64,000 nucleotides of DNA, from NCBI RefSeq assembly GCF_003856495.1, contig NZ_CP034118.1, positions 1,158,001-1,222,000 of the forward strand, written 5' to 3'. Shown here piece by piece: positions 25,133 to 35,043 of this stretch. Under the pieces are notes generated by a model. That model was not told where the DNA came from and made no database searches. It saw nothing but the letters and a program-made list of their open reading frames with translations. The stretch comes from Staphylospora marina (GTDB taxonomy: Bacteria > Bacillota > Bacilli > Thermoactinomycetales > Thermoactinomycetaceae). Numbering within the stretch: position 1 is the stretch's first letter; every line of letters starts with the position of its first letter. The position numbers and the translations under genes are program-made.

Positions 25133-25951
25133 ATGAGCACGCGGCTGAAGATGTCGGAAGCCGCCCGCCACATCACCGGGCGGATTTCGGTGCGCCCGAA
25201 AATCGGACTGATTCTCGGTTCCGGTCTCGGCGTGCTGGCCGAAGAGTTGGAAGGAGCGGTTCGCATCCCCTACGGAGACATCCCGCATTTTCCGGTGTCA
25301 ACCGTGGAAGGGCACGCGGGTGAACTGGTGATCGGCACGCTGGAGGGGAAACCGGTCGTGGTCATGAGCGGCCGCTTCCATCTGTATGAAGGACACGATC
25401 CGGCAAAAGCGGCTTTCCCCATCCGGGTCATGAAAGAGATCGGCGTGGAGACCGTGTTGGTGACAAATGCCGCGGGCGGCGTGAACGAATCGTTTGAACC
25501 GGGTGATCTGATGATCATCAATGATCACATCAACCTGATGTTCCGCAATCCGTTGATCGGTCCGAACGATGACGAGCTGGGGCCGCGTTTCCCCGACATG
25601 TCGACCGCCTATGATCCGGAACTCAGGAAGCTTGCCCGAAACGTTGCGGAAGCGGAAGGCATCGCCATTCGGGAAGGCGTGTATGCCGCGGTGTTGGGGC
25701 CGTCATATGAAACGCCTGCGGAGATTCGCATGATTCGCAAGATCGGAGGGGATGCGGTCGGCATGTCCACCGTGCCGGAAGTGTTGGTCGCCCGTCATGC
25801 GGGGATCCGGGTGCTCGGCATCTCCTGCATCTCCAACATGGCGGCGGGCATTCTTCCGCAGCCGCTCACCCATGAAGAAGTCATGGAAACCACCGGGCGT
25901 GTGAAAGCCACGTTCATTCGTCTGGTCAAGGGAATCATTCGCGAGTTGTGA
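25133..25951 (+). CDS. punA: Purine nucleoside phosphorylase, 6-oxopurine type
   Basis: 272 aa, trimeric-type PNP, RBS AAAGGAGAG. Splits inosine and guanosine with phosphate. Motifs: phosphate-binding GSGLG (29-33), EGHAG (59-63), GRFHLYEG (80-87), TNAAGG (111-116). The purine-contact residues are present as E193 (in SYETP) and N235 (in CISNMAAG), the pair that selects 6-oxopurines in human PNP (E201, N243). Close to B. subtilis PupG. Followed by a paralogue. Confidence 0.94.
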   Translation: MSTRLKMSEAARHITGRISVRPKIGLILGSGLGVLAEELEGAVRIPYGDIPHFPVSTVEGHAGELVIGTLEGKPVVVMSGRFHLYEGHDPAKAAFPIRVMKEIGVETVLVTNAAGGVNESFEPGDLMIINDHINLMFRNPLIGPNDDELGPRFPDMSTAYDPELRKLARNVAEAEGIAIREGVYAAVLGPSYETPAEIRMIRKIGGDAVGMSTVPEVLVARHAGIRVLGISCISNMAAGILPQPLTHEEVMETTGRVKATFIRLVKGIIREL

Positions 25952-25966
25952 ACAGGGGGTGCCTGG

Positions 25967-26794
25967 ATGAACATCATGGACAAAATCGCGGAAGCCAAAA
26001 GCAAAATCGCTTCACTCACCACCCACCGCCCGGAAATCGGTCTGATTCTCGGTTCCGGTCTTGGAGATCTCGCCGAAGAGATCGAAGACGCCGTCAAGAT
26101 TCCGTACAGCGAGATTCCGCATTTTCCGAAATCAACCGTGGCCGGTCACGCCGGCCGACTGGTGATCGGCAAGCTCTCCGGGAAGACCGTCGTTGCCATG
26201 CAGGGACGGTTCCATTTCTACGAAGGTTACAGTCAGCGTGAAGTGGTATTCCCGGTCTATGTGATGAAGGCGCTGGGCGTGCAAGTCTTGATCGCCACCA
26301 ATGCCGCCGGTGGCATGAACCGCGGTTTCAAGGCAGGAGACCTGATGGTGTTGACGGATCATCTCAACTTTACCGGCTCCAATCCGCTGATCGGTCCCAA
26401 TCACGAAGAGCTGGGCCCCCGTTTTCCGGACATGTCGGCGGCCTATGACCCGGAGCTGCGCCGGCTCGCCTTCCGGGTGGCGGAGAAGCAAGGAGTCCGG
26501 TTGCAACAGGGGGTTTATGCCGCCATCAGCGGGCCTGCATACATGACCCCTTCGGAATTGATCATGCTGAGAAATCTGGGTGGGGACGCCGTGGGCATGT
26601 CCACCGCTCCGGAAGTGATCGCCGCACGCCATGCCGGTCTGCGGGTGCTCGGCATCTCCTGCATCACCGACATGGCCATCGGAGAAGAATTGGAGCCGCT
26701 CACCCATGAGCAGGTGGTGGAAGTGGCCAACCGGACCAAACCGCTGTTCATGAATCTGGTCAAAGGGATTCTGGCAGAGGTTGAGCTGAAATGA
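25967..26794 (+). CDS. Purine nucleoside phosphorylase paralogue with changed purine pocket
   Basis: 275 aa, aligned without gaps to the preceding gene across residues 20-270 and over half identical, so a tandem duplicate. The phosphate site is kept ([24 protein letters not shown]). The purine-contact positions differ: M193 (AYMTP) in place of E193, and D235 (CITDMAIG) in place of N235. In human PNP an N243D change is known to allow adenosine. The likely meaning is a phosphorylase for 6-aminopurine nucleosides or a methylthioadenosine-like substrate. RBS AGGGGGTG; its stop overlaps pdp by ATGA. Confidence 0.9.
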   Translation: MNIMDKIAEAKSKIASLTTHRPEIGLILGSGLGDLAEEIEDAVKIPYSEIPHFPKSTVAGHAGRLVIGKLSGKTVVAMQGRFHFYEGYSQREVVFPVYVMKALGVQVLIATNAAGGMNRGFKAGDLMVLTDHLNFTGSNPLIGPNHEELGPRFPDMSAAYDPELRRLAFRVAEKQGVRLQQGVYAAISGPAYMTPSELIMLRNLGGDAVGMSTAPEVIAARHAGLRVLGISCITDMAIGEELEPLTHEQVVEVANRTKPLFMNLVKGILAEVELK

Positions 26795-28116
26795 ACACAT
26801 TGGAGATCATTCGCAGAAAACGGGACGGGCACGAATTGACGACCGAAGAGATCCGTCATCTCATCCGGGGTTATACGGACGGAACCATCCCCGATTACCA
26901 GATGTCCGCTTGGGCGATGGCCGTTTATTTCCGGGGCATGACGGAACGGGAAACCGCCGACCTCACCATGGCCTTGGTCGACTCCGGCGATCGGGTGGAT
27001 CTGTCCGGCATCCCGGGGCGCAAGGTGGACAAACACAGCACCGGGGGAGTGGGCGACACAACCACGCTGGTGGTGGCTCCGCTGGTGGCGGCCGTCGGGG
27101 TTCCCGTGGCCAAACTGTCCGGACGCGGTTTGGGGCATACCGGCGGAACGGTGGACAAACTCGAATCGTTCCGCGGATTTTCCACCGAGCTGGACACGAC
27201 GGAATTCATCGAACTGGTCAATCGGACGGGCTTGGCCGTGATGGGGCAGACCGCCCGCCTCACGCCGGCGGACAAACAACTGTACGCGCTGAGGGATGTG
27301 ACGGCGACGGTGGATTCCATTCCGCTCATTGCCAGTTCCATCATGAGCAAAAAAATTGCCGCCGGAGCCGACGCGATCGTGCTGGACGTGAAAACGGGCG
27401 ACGGAGCGTTCATGAAGCGCGAGGAAGATGCCGTCCGGCTGGCGGAAGCCATGGTGTCCATCGGCAAACAGGTGGGGCGCACCACCGTGGCGGTTGTCAG
27501 TGACATGAGCCAACCTTTGGGATTTGCGGTCGGAAACGCACTGGAAGTGAAAGAAGCGATGGACACGCTCAAAGGTGCAGGACCTGCGGATCTCACCGAG
27601 TTGAGCTTGCAGATCGGCGCCAGGATGCTCGTTTTGTCCGGCGCATTCCATGATGCGCAGGCGGCTCGCGAGGCGCTCGTCCGCTGCATGCAAGACGGCA
27701 GCGCATTCGCCAAATTCCGCGAGTTCATCGTTGCCCAAAGCGGCGATCCCGGCCAACTGGATGATCCGTCCCTGCTTCCCAAAGCCAAACATGAAATTCC
27801 GCTGATCGCGGAAAGCAGCGGATTTGTCACGGAAATTCGCGCCGAGGAAGTGGGACTGGCGGCCATGCGACTGGGGGCCGGCCGGATGACCAAAGCCGAC
27901 GTGATCGATCATGCCGTCGGCGTCGTCCTGCATCGCAAGGTGGGGGACCCGGTGAAGGCGGGAGACACGCTTGCCACTCTCCATGTCAATCAGACGGCCA
28001 CGCTGGAAGAAGTCAAAAAGCGCTTGAAAGAGGCCATCGTGATCGGAGAGCGGCGGGTGGAGCCTCCCACCCTCATCCGCTGCATCGTCACGGAAGACGG
28101 AATCATTCGTCCCTGA
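26791..28116 (+). CDS. pdp: Pyrimidine-nucleoside phosphorylase
   Basis: 441 aa. Signature [23 protein letters not shown]-type glycine-rich phosphate loop (about residues 80-100), [17 protein letters not shown], and [23 protein letters not shown]. Cleaves uridine and thymidine; the family has an N-terminal helical, central and C-terminal lobe, all present at normal length. Overlaps the upstream phosphorylase by 4 bp and ends the operon before a strong terminator. Confidence 0.96.
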   Translation: MNTLEIIRRKRDGHELTTEEIRHLIRGYTDGTIPDYQMSAWAMAVYFRGMTERETADLTMALVDSGDRVDLSGIPGRKVDKHSTGGVGDTTTLVVAPLVAAVGVPVAKLSGRGLGHTGGTVDKLESFRGFSTELDTTEFIELVNRTGLAVMGQTARLTPADKQLYALRDVTATVDSIPLIASSIMSKKIAAGADAIVLDVKTGDGAFMKREEDAVRLAEAMVSIGKQVGRTTVAVVSDMSQPLGFAVGNALEVKEAMDTLKGAGPADLTELSLQIGARMLVLSGAFHDAQAAREALVRCMQDGSAFAKFREFIVAQSGDPGQLDDPSLLPKAKHEIPLIAESSGFVTEIRAEEVGLAAMRLGAGRMTKADVIDHAVGVVLHRKVGDPVKAGDTLATLHVNQTATLEEVKKRLKEAIVIGERRVEPPTLIRCIVTEDGIIRP

Positions 28117-28218
28117 CCGGTTGGCAAACATCCGCTCTTGCCGGCCGCGTGCCGGGACGGAACCTTGAAACATGCTGATATTCTCTTTGCTTCCTGCAAC
28201 CATGGGAAGCACTTTTGC

Positions 28219-28247
28219 AGCCGGTCACAAGTGGTGACCGGCTTTTT
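28219..28247 (+). terminator. Terminator of the nucleoside operon
   Basis: Stem AGCCGGTCAC / GTGACCGGCT with an AAGTG loop, then TTTTT. Confidence 0.9.
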
Positions 28248-28343
28248 GCGTCCCATGAGGCAGCAGGCACCGGCGATCACTTGAACGCGAAGAAAGGTTT
28301 GTGACAAAAAGGGATTTATCTAATAAATCTAATAACAAAATTA

Positions 28344-28371
28344 TTGAAAAACTATTAACTTTACTTATAAT
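28344..28371 (+). promoter_or_regulatory. Promoter of the immune inhibitor A gene
   Basis: TTGAAA (28344-28349), 16 bp, TATAAT (28366-28371), in a markedly AT-rich stretch (28300-28400). No operator was recognised. Confidence 0.55.
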
Positions 28372-28414
28372 TAATATTGTATTTCCATTCCCAATTCATT
28401 AAAGGGGGAAATGT

Positions 28415-30694
28415 ATGAAATTCAACCGGTCCCTCGTCGCCTTGTTGTCGACTTCCCTGTTGGTGGGAACGGCGATGCTTTCGCCGCAAGCGCCACGAGC
28501 CGATGCGGCACCCGCGCTGGACCAAGGAAAGCATGCTCATGTGGACTGGGCCGTGGTCAACCAGGAGTTGCTGGTCAAAGCGCTTGAAAAGCAAGGCAAG
28601 CTTCGCAAAAATGCTTCTCCGCGCGAGATCGAGCGTGCCATCCGGGAATATGTCACCCGGGGACAAAATCCCAACACCCGGACGGACGGCATCGATACGT
28701 CCAAAACCTTCGGCAAAAAAGCCTGGAAAGGGCGCAAAGCCGTTCAGGAACGCTCGGCCGAGCGGATTGATGCGATGAAGGAGAACACCCCGGAACGGAT
28801 TTCCGGCAAGACCAAGCATGTGGACAATGCCGTGGTTGCGCTGATCGAATTTCCGGACTTCCCCCACAACAACATCGAACGGGAGGGGGACGCCCACTTC
28901 TGGGTGGAAGATTTCACCCCCGACCACTATCGGAACTTGTTGTTCAACAAAAACGGATTCAAATGGGAAGGACAGAACCTGGTCACCCTGACCCAGTTTT
29001 ATCTGGAGCAATCCGGAGGCTATTGGGAGGTGGCCGGCAAAGTCACTCCCTGGCTCAAGGCCAAACACAACGCGGCGTATTACGGAGCCCATTACCAAAC
29101 TCCGGATTATGAGTTGAACGATGTCCGGCCGAGGGAGCTGGTGAAAGAGACTCTTGAGGCCGTCGGTCAGATGATCAAAGGAAATGAGGCGAAATATGAC
29201 CAACGGGATCCGTACGATCTCGATGGCGACGGAAACGTGATGGAACCGGACGGTATCTTGGACAACCTCATGATCGTTCACTCCGGTATGGGTGAAGAGG
29301 CGGGCGGAGGCGCACTGGGCGATGACGCCATCTGGTCGCACCGGTCCGTGATCGGTCCCGAGCCGGTTCCCATTCCGGGGACAAGCCTGAAAGCCTTTGA
29401 CTACATCATTCAGCCCGAAGACGGAGCCACCGGGGTGTTTGCCCACGAATACGGACACAACCTCGGTTTGCCCGACGAGTATGACATCGGCTACACCGGC
29501 ACCGGTTCTCCGATCGAATACTGGTCCGTCATGGCCGGGGGAAGCTGGGCCGGGAAGGTGCCCGGAACGGAGCCGACCGGTTTCAGCCCTTGGGCGAAGC
29601 TGTTCTTCCGTGAAACGTTTGGCGGCAACTGGCCGACGCCCACCGTCATCGATTTTGAGTCGCTGAAGAACAAGAAGAACGTGAAGCTGAAGGAAGCGGT
29701 GGATCCGAACAGCAAGGGGAAACTGCTGAAAATCAACCTGCCGGCCAGGTATGTGGATCCTCCGACCCAACCGAAGGGCACCAAATCGTATTTCTCCACC
29801 AAAGGAGATTTCTTGGACACCCGCATGGTTTCACCGGAAATCGATCTGACGGGGAAAACCACGGCGAAATTGGTGTATGATTCCTGGAGGCAGATCGAGG
29901 CTGGTTACGATTATCTGTACGTGAATGTGTATGTCGACGGTCAGGCCACTCCGGTGACGGTCAAGGAACATTCCGATGTCACGAACGGATGGGTGAAGGA
30001 AGAAGTCGACCTTTCGGCGTTCGCCGGAAAGAAAATCCGGGTGGAATTCCGCTATGTGACGGACATCGCCCTGACGATGGAAGGCTTCTACGTGGACAAC
30101 ATTGCGGTGGAAGCGGACGGGGCGACCTTGTTCAGTGACGACGCGGAAGGAACGCCGAAATTCACGCTGGAAGGATTCAAACTCTTCGACGGTTCCCCGA
30201 TCCCGTATGACAACTACTATCTGGTGGAATGGCGCACCCACAACGGAGTGGACAAAGGCTTGGCCCATATCCGCCGGAACGACAGCCTCATGGTGTATGA
30301 TCCCGGCATGTTGGTTTGGTATTATGACGCCCGCTGGGGCGAAGACAACATGACCGGATTGCATCCGGGTGAAGGTTTCCTGGGTGTGGTGGATGCCCAT
30401 CAACGGGGTCATTACTGGAGCGACGGGAACGTCGGTTCCACCCGCTATCAGGTGAATGACGCCGCGTTCGGCCTCAAGGACACTTCGCCGATCGACATTG
30501 TCTATCCGGATTTCTCGATGAAGTATGATCCGCTGCCGGGCGTTCCGTCTTTTGATGACCGTCGCGACTACAGCAGCCCGTTCAATCCGGCCGGAGGAAA
30601 ACTGCTTCCCGTTCATGGTTTGAAATTGACGGTGAAGCACACCTACAAAAAAGATCGCGAAGTGATGGTCGAAGTTTCCAAAGTGAAACGATGA
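28415..30694 (+). CDS. Immune inhibitor A, secreted M6 metalloprotease
   Basis: 759 aa with signal peptide (about 1-33, ending PRADAAP). A propeptide-like region precedes the M6 domain, whose zinc site is HEYGHNLGLPDEYD (HEYGH at 344-348). A jelly-roll-like region with a DxDGDG segment (DPYDLDGDGNVMEPDGILD, ~268-286) may bind calcium. The C-terminal half has a MAM-like beta domain. In Bacillus cereus and thuringiensis these enzymes degrade antibacterial peptides; here the role is probably extracellular protein use. RBS AAAGGGGGAAATGT. Own promoter and terminator. Confidence 0.93.
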   Translation: MKFNRSLVALLSTSLLVGTAMLSPQAPRADAAPALDQGKHAHVDWAVVNQELLVKALEKQGKLRKNASPREIERAIREYVTRGQNPNTRTDGIDTSKTFGKKAWKGRKAVQERSAERIDAMKENTPERISGKTKHVDNAVVALIEFPDFPHNNIEREGDAHFWVEDFTPDHYRNLLFNKNGFKWEGQNLVTLTQFYLEQSGGYWEVAGKVTPWLKAKHNAAYYGAHYQTPDYELNDVRPRELVKETLEAVGQMIKGNEAKYDQRDPYDLDGDGNVMEPDGILDNLMIVHSGMGEEAGGGALGDDAIWSHRSVIGPEPVPIPGTSLKAFDYIIQPEDGATGVFAHEYGHNLGLPDEYDIGYTGTGSPIEYWSVMAGGSWAGKVPGTEPTGFSPWAKLFFRETFGGNWPTPTVIDFESLKNKKNVKLKEAVDPNSKGKLLKINLPARYVDPPTQPKGTKSYFSTKGDFLDTRMVSPEIDLTGKTTAKLVYDSWRQIEAGYDYLYVNVYVDGQATPVTVKEHSDVTNGWVKEEVDLSAFAGKKIRVEFRYVTDIALTMEGFYVDNIAVEADGATLFSDDAEGTPKFTLEGFKLFDGSPIPYDNYYLVEWRTHNGVDKGLAHIRRNDSLMVYDPGMLVWYYDARWGEDNMTGLHPGEGFLGVVDAHQRGHYWSDGNVGSTRYQVNDAAFGLKDTSPIDIVYPDFSMKYDPLPGVPSFDDRRDYSSPFNPAGGKLLPVHGLKLTVKHTYKKDREVMVEVSKVKR

Positions 30695-30754
30695 AGAATT
30701 GAATCAGACGGCTTATTGCCGGATTTCCCGCCGATTCGGCCGATTCGTTTGATC

Positions 30755-30774
30755 CCGCCGATCGGCGGTTTTTT
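30755..30774 (+). terminator. Terminator of the immune inhibitor A gene
   Basis: CCGCC-GATC-GGCGG stem followed by six T. Confidence 0.8.
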
Positions 30775-30847
30775 CATGCATCCGGCTTGGCATAATTTCC
30801 CGGAACGGCGATCACACTAAGGCTGACAGAACAGGAGGGAAGCCCTG

Positions 30848-32035
30848 ATGCGAAAGAAATTCCATGCCTTGTTGATCGCTGTTTGCCTGCTCATCCCCTT
30901 CATCTCGGGTGCCCGTCCCGTTTGGGCCGCTTCGGAACAGGACCTGGCTCCCGACAGTCAGTCCGCCGTGCTGATGGATGCCGGAAGCGGAACGGTCATC
31001 TTCGCCAAAAACGAACACAAGCCTTTGCCGCCGGCGAGCATGACCAAAATCATGACCATGCTTCTCGTGATGGAAGCGATCGACCAAGGAAAAATCTCCA
31101 TGGACGATCAAGTGAGGGTGAGTGAACATGCCGCTTCCATGGGCGGAACGCAGCTGTTTCTGGAACCCGGGGAATCCATGACGGTGCGGGACTTGCTCAA
31201 AGGAGTGTCGATCGCCTCGGCCAACGATGCTTCCGTCGCGCTGGCGGAGTTTCTGGGAGGAACCGAAGAGAATTTTGCACGCATGATGAATGAACGGGCA
31301 CGCGAATTGGGATTGAAGCAGACGCACTTTGTCAATGCCAGCGGACTCCCGGCGGAGAATCACGTGTCTTCCGCCATGGACATGGCCATCATGGCAAGGG
31401 AGCTGCTGAAGCATCCCCAAATCACGAAATTCACGGGCATTTACGAGGATTATCTGCGCAAAAACACGGCCAAGCCGTTTTGGCTGGTCAACACAAACAA
31501 ACTGGTCAAGTTTTATCCGGGCGTCGACGGACTGAAAACCGGATTTACGCAGGAAGCCAAATATTGTCTCACCGCCACGGCGAAACGCGGAAACATGAGG
31601 CTGATCGCCGTGGTCATGGGCGTGCCGGACGTCAAAAAGCGCAACCGGCAGGTGATGGGCATGCTGGATTATGCGTTCAATCACTACACCAGCCATTTGC
31701 TCTACAAGAAAGGGGATCTGATCGCCGTCCGCAAGATCGACAAGGGAGATCCGGACAAGGTGGCGATTCGTGCCAATCATCCGCTCAGCCTGCTGGTTCG
31801 CAAGGGTGAGTCCCCGAGTGAATACACAAAGCGGTTCATTTGGGAGGACATCCGGATTCCCGTCAAGAAAGGGGACCGGGTCGGAACGCTCCGGTTTGAA
31901 AAAGACGGCAAAGTCGTGTCCGAACTGGAGCTGGTCAGCAGCGTGAACGTGAAAGAGGCCAGCCTCTGGTCATCCGTTCGCCGGTCGTTGAGAGAATTTC
32001 TCTTCCAGCCGGGCGATGCGGAAGCGAAGGAATAA
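30848..32035 (+). CDS. dacF: D-alanyl-D-alanine carboxypeptidase DacF
   Basis: 395 aa, signal peptide about 1-28. Penicillin-binding S11 motifs: SMTK (S64-K67), SAND (SxN, near 124-127) and KTGFT (KTG). A C-terminal beta domain and amphipathic membrane-anchoring end follow. Trims stem peptides of spore peptidoglycan from the forespore side. Its place directly before spoIIAA is the conserved DacF position. RBS AGGAGGGAAGCCCTG. Confidence 0.95.
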   Translation: MRKKFHALLIAVCLLIPFISGARPVWAASEQDLAPDSQSAVLMDAGSGTVIFAKNEHKPLPPASMTKIMTMLLVMEAIDQGKISMDDQVRVSEHAASMGGTQLFLEPGESMTVRDLLKGVSIASANDASVALAEFLGGTEENFARMMNERARELGLKQTHFVNASGLPAENHVSSAMDMAIMARELLKHPQITKFTGIYEDYLRKNTAKPFWLVNTNKLVKFYPGVDGLKTGFTQEAKYCLTATAKRGNMRLIAVVMGVPDVKKRNRQVMGMLDYAFNHYTSHLLYKKGDLIAVRKIDKGDPDKVAIRANHPLSLLVRKGESPSEYTKRFIWEDIRIPVKKGDRVGTLRFEKDGKVVSELELVSSVNVKEASLWSSVRRSLREFLFQPGDAEAKE

Positions 32036-32064
32036 CATCGTCATCGTGATGCGACGATGAAGGG

Positions 32065-32120
32065 AAAAGGGATTCGGGGTGCTTTCCCGAAACGCGGGAA
32101 GGCTCCCGAATCCCTTTTTT
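32065..32120 (+). terminator. Terminator between dacF and spoIIAA
   Basis: Long stem AAAAGGGATTCGGG / CCCGAATCCCTTTT, followed by TTTTTT, with an inner TTCCCG / CGGGAA repeat in the loop. In Bacillus dacF also reads into spoIIA at times; here the stop looks strong. Confidence 0.85.
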
Positions 32121-32133
32121 GACGGGAAAACCG

Positions 32134-32163
32134 GCAGGAAAGAACAGGAAGATTGTAGAAAAC
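32134..32163 (+). promoter_or_regulatory. Candidate sigma-H promoter of the spoIIA operon
   Basis: GCAGGAAAG (32134-32142), 12 bp, GTAGAAAAC (32155-32163), close to the sigma-H consensus RnAGGAwWW-N11-12-RnnGAATww. In Bacillus the spoIIA operon is read by sigma-H with Spo0A. No clear 0A box was found. Confidence 0.4.
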
Positions 32164-32196
32164 AAGGAAAAAATCAGACAGAAGGGAGCTCCGCTC

Positions 32197-32550
32197 ATGG
32201 GCCTGACGCTTCAAGTGAAACATGACCGCCACGTGCTCGTCGTACGCTTGGTGGGGGAATTGGATCATCATGCGTCGGAACGGGTGCGCCAAACCATCGA
32301 ACAGGAACTGGCCAAGGGATACACCGCCAACCTGGTGCTCAATCTGGCCGATTTGGAGTTCATGGACAGCTCCGGGCTGGGCGTCATTCTCGGGAGATAC
32401 CGGAAAGTGTCCGAGTTGGGCGGAAAGATGGCCCTCTGCTCCATCCGGCCGTCCGTCGGACGTTTGATGGAAATGTACGGGCTGTACAAGATTCTGCCCG
32501 TTTTTGAAGATGAACACAGCGCGATTTCCGCTTGCGGGGTGGCATCATGA
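32197..32550 (+). CDS. spoIIAA: Anti-sigma F factor antagonist SpoIIAA
   Basis: 117 aa STAS protein. Phosphorylated serine S58 in MDSSGLGV, as in B. subtilis. Start ATG after AAGGGAG. Unphosphorylated SpoIIAA binds SpoIIAB and frees sigma-F in the forespore. First gene of spoIIAA-AB-sigF; the stop overlaps spoIIAB by ATGA. Confidence 0.97.
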   Translation: MGLTLQVKHDRHVLVVRLVGELDHHASERVRQTIEQELAKGYTANLVLNLADLEFMDSSGLGVILGRYRKVSELGGKMALCSIRPSVGRLMEMYGLYKILPVFEDEHSAISACGVAS

Positions 32551-33002
32551 GCATTTCGGCAAAAAACTTCATGGAGCTCCGGTTTGCCAGTCGCTCGGAA
32601 AATGAAGCGTTTGCCCGGGTGGCCGTGGCATCCTTCGTCTCTCAGCTCGATCCGACGATGGAAGAATTGACCGACATCAAGACGGTTGTTTCCGAAGCCG
32701 TCACCAACTCGGTCATCCATGGATACGAAGAAAAACCGGACGGAATCATCCACATTCGCGTCGAGATTGACGGCGCCCGTGTCAGCATCACCATTTCCGA
32801 TCAGGGAGTGGGTATCGAAGACGTCGAGCGCGCGAAGCAACCCCTGTTCACCTCCAAACCGGAACTGGAACGGTCCGGGATGGGGTTCACGATCATGGAA
32901 AATTTCATGGACGAAGTGACGATCCGGTCCGAACCGGGTCAGGGTACCACCGTCCACATGGTCAAATATCTGAAAAGCCGTCAAGAGACGATGGCCAATT
33001 GA
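32547..33002 (+). CDS. spoIIAB: Anti-sigma F factor / serine kinase SpoIIAB
   Basis: 151 aa GHKL kinase. N box [11 protein letters not shown] (~49-59), G1 [10 protein letters not shown] and the G2 region [11 protein letters not shown] are all present. Binds sigma-F and phosphorylates SpoIIAA. Starts inside the spoIIAA stop, so the two are made in coupled amounts. Confidence 0.97.
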   Translation: MSISAKNFMELRFASRSENEAFARVAVASFVSQLDPTMEELTDIKTVVSEAVTNSVIHGYEEKPDGIIHIRVEIDGARVSITISDQGVGIEDVERAKQPLFTSKPELERSGMGFTIMENFMDEVTIRSEPGQGTTVHMVKYLKSRQETMAN

Positions 33003-33012
33003 GGGAAAGCCC

Positions 33013-33780
33013 ATGGACACGGATGTGCGCAACAGCAGACACGGCCATCTGTCCGACGTGGAAGTGAAGGAGCTGATTCGCTCCAGCCAGCAGGGGGATG
33101 CTGAAGCCCGAAACCGGTTGGTAAGGCACAACATCCGCTTGGTCTGGTCCGTGGTGCAGCGGTTTTTGAACAGGGGCTATGAAGCGGATGATCTGTTCCA
33201 GATCGGTTGCATCGGTCTCCTGAAAGCCGTGGACAAGTTTGACCTGAGCTATGACGTGAAATTCTCCACGTATGCGGTTCCGATGATCATCGGGGAAATC
33301 CAACGGTTTCTCAGGGATGACGGCATGGTCAAGGTGAGCCGTTCACTCAAGGAGTTGGCCAACCGTGTACGCAAAACACGCGACGACCTCTCCAAACGGC
33401 TGGGGCGCAACCCCACGATTCAGGAAATCGCGGCGGAACTGGGAGTGGAACCGGAAGAGATCGTGTTTGCCCAGGAAGCCAACCGGACTCCGGCCTCCAT
33501 CCACGAAACCGTCTATGAGAACGACGGAGATCCGATTACCTTGATGGACCAGATTTCCGAGGAGCCGATGACGGAGTGGTTTGACAAGCTGGCGATCCGG
33601 GACGCCATTCACAGACTCACGGAACGTGAGAAGCTGATTGTCTATTTGCGGTATTTCAAGGATCAGACCCAATCGGAAGTCGCGCGAAGGTTGGGAATTT
33701 CCCAGGTCCAGGTGTCCAGGCTGGAGAAAAAGATCATCGCCAAGATGAGGGAAGATCTCGGAGTGGGGAAAGAAGTTTGA
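33013..33780 (+). CDS. sigF: RNA polymerase sigma-F factor
   Basis: 255 aa sigma-70-like. Region 2 (ADDLFQIGCIGLLKAVDKFD), region 3 (LGRNPTIQEIAAELGVEPEEI) and region 4 (QSEVARRLGISQVQVSRLEKKII) are in order. Forespore-specific; directs dacF and probably the spoVA genes. Ends 110 bp before a terminator. Confidence 0.97.
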   Translation: MDTDVRNSRHGHLSDVEVKELIRSSQQGDAEARNRLVRHNIRLVWSVVQRFLNRGYEADDLFQIGCIGLLKAVDKFDLSYDVKFSTYAVPMIIGEIQRFLRDDGMVKVSRSLKELANRVRKTRDDLSKRLGRNPTIQEIAAELGVEPEEIVFAQEANRTPASIHETVYENDGDPITLMDQISEEPMTEWFDKLAIRDAIHRLTEREKLIVYLRYFKDQTQSEVARRLGISQVQVSRLEKKIIAKMREDLGVGKEV

Positions 33781-33889
33781 TCGATTCGGCAAGCTTCCGT
33801 GAATTCCGCTTGCGGGAAATGTCCGTCGTTCGCGGAGTCACCGGGACGGATGCAGCGGAACGCTTGTGCGGAATAACAGCGAAGAATAC

Positions 33890-33915
33890 AGGCACCTCTC
33901 GCAGGTGCCTTTTTC
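33890..33915 (+). terminator. Terminator after sigF
   Basis: Stem AGGCACCT / AGGTGCCT with a CTCGC loop, then five T. Confidence 0.85.
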
Positions 33916-33943
33916 ATATTCACGGACTCCGCGGCGCATACTA
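33915..33943 (+). promoter_or_regulatory. Candidate sigma-F/sigma-G promoter of the spoVA genes
   Basis: CATA (33915-33918), 18 bp, CATACTA (33937-33943), matching the gnATA - N18 - cATnnTA pattern of forespore sigma factors, 36 bp before the spoVAA ATG. The -35 part overlaps the T-run of the sigF terminator. Confidence 0.45.
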
Positions 33944-33978
33944 ATCCCGTGAATTTGATGCCGGAAGGGGATCGGGCG

Positions 33979-34605
33979 ATGACGTCTCAACTCGTCTTGC
34001 GCATGAAGAAGAAAGTGCAGGCCCGACCCGGACAACGGCTCACGGTCCGGGATTTGTGCCGGTATGCCGTCAATGGGGAAGTCGATGAAGACATCGGCCG
34101 GATTCCGGTATATGAGGTCACGCTGGATCAGGGGAACGTGGCGGTCATCGACATCGTTGATCTGATCGCCGTCATTTCCGGACGGTTTCCCGATTTGGAC
34201 ATACGCAGCGTGGGGCCGGCCCAAACCCTGATCGAGGTGAACATTCCCGGCAAAAAGCCGGGCTGGTTGGCGACAACGTTGGTTTCTCTTCTGTTGTTCA
34301 TCGGATCCGGCCTGGCCATCATGAACTTTCACACGGATGTGAGCATGCAGGAGGTTCACAACCGGATCTATTATCTGGTGACGGGAACGCATGAAAACCG
34401 TCCACTGGTGTTGCAGATTCCCTACTCCCTCGGAATCGGAGCGGGCATGATCCTGTTTTTCAACCGCTTCATGCGCCGCAAGTTCAATGAAGAACCCAGC
34501 CCGATGGAACTGGAAGTGTTTCTTTATCAGGAATCGATCGACCAGTATCTGATCAACGACGAAAAGCAGAAAGCGCGGCGATCCACCCGTGACTCTTCTG
34601 GATGA
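33979..34605 (+). CDS. spoVAA: Stage V sporulation protein AA
   Basis: 208 aa from the ATG after GGAAGGGGATCGGGCG. The N-terminal domain LVLRMKKKVQARPGQRLTVRD is the SpoVAA form. Two membrane helices at about 95-115 and 142-160. SpoVA proteins form the channel for dipicolinic acid across the forespore inner membrane. Overlaps spoVAB by 17 bp. Confidence 0.92.
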   Translation: MTSQLVLRMKKKVQARPGQRLTVRDLCRYAVNGEVDEDIGRIPVYEVTLDQGNVAVIDIVDLIAVISGRFPDLDIRSVGPAQTLIEVNIPGKKPGWLATTLVSLLLFIGSGLAIMNFHTDVSMQEVHNRIYYLVTGTHENRPLVLQIPYSLGIGAGMILFFNRFMRRKFNEEPSPMELEVFLYQESIDQYLINDEKQKARRSTRDSSG

Positions 34606-35011
34606 GGCGCTCCTTGCTTTCATCGGGCTGGCATGGGGAATCGCGGTGGGCAGCGGATTCGTGGCGTTCATCACCGTGCTGGACATTGTTCCGCGCCTGG
34701 TGCAACTCACCGGGACCCCGGACAAGATTCGGGTTTATGAAATGGCCATCATTTCCGGAGTCATCCTGTTTACCTGGATCGATTTCCGGGAGTGGCTGAT
34801 CGGTCTCACTCCTTGGATCATTCCGTTGCTGGGAGGGGCCATGGGGATTTTCGTCGGCATGTTGGCCGCGGCGCTCACCGAGGTGGTCAACGTCATTCCC
34901 ATTCTGGCCAAGCGGTTGGGCGTGCAAGACAGATTGATGGTGCTTCTGATCATGATGGCTCTGGGAAAAGTGGCAGGTTCCCTGATCCAATCGCTTTTTT
35001 CCATCATATAA
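34589..35011 (+). CDS. spoVAB: Stage V sporulation protein AB
   Basis: 140 aa, GTG start inside spoVAA. Four membrane helices (~7-27, 48-66, 68-88, 108-128) and the typical [15 protein letters not shown]. Normal length; second in the operon as in Bacillus. Confidence 0.92.
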   Translation: MTLLDEALLAFIGLAWGIAVGSGFVAFITVLDIVPRLVQLTGTPDKIRVYEMAIISGVILFTWIDFREWLIGLTPWIIPLLGGAMGIFVGMLAAALTEVVNVIPILAKRLGVQDRLMVLLIMMALGKVAGSLIQSLFSII

Positions 35012-35043
35012 ACAATGTTCATTCCATGCGAGGAGGCATTCCG

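Noticed and set aside
26515-29770. Minus-strand frames of 565 and 469 codons
   Set aside because: Antisense to pdp and the immune inhibitor A gene; codon bias shadow.
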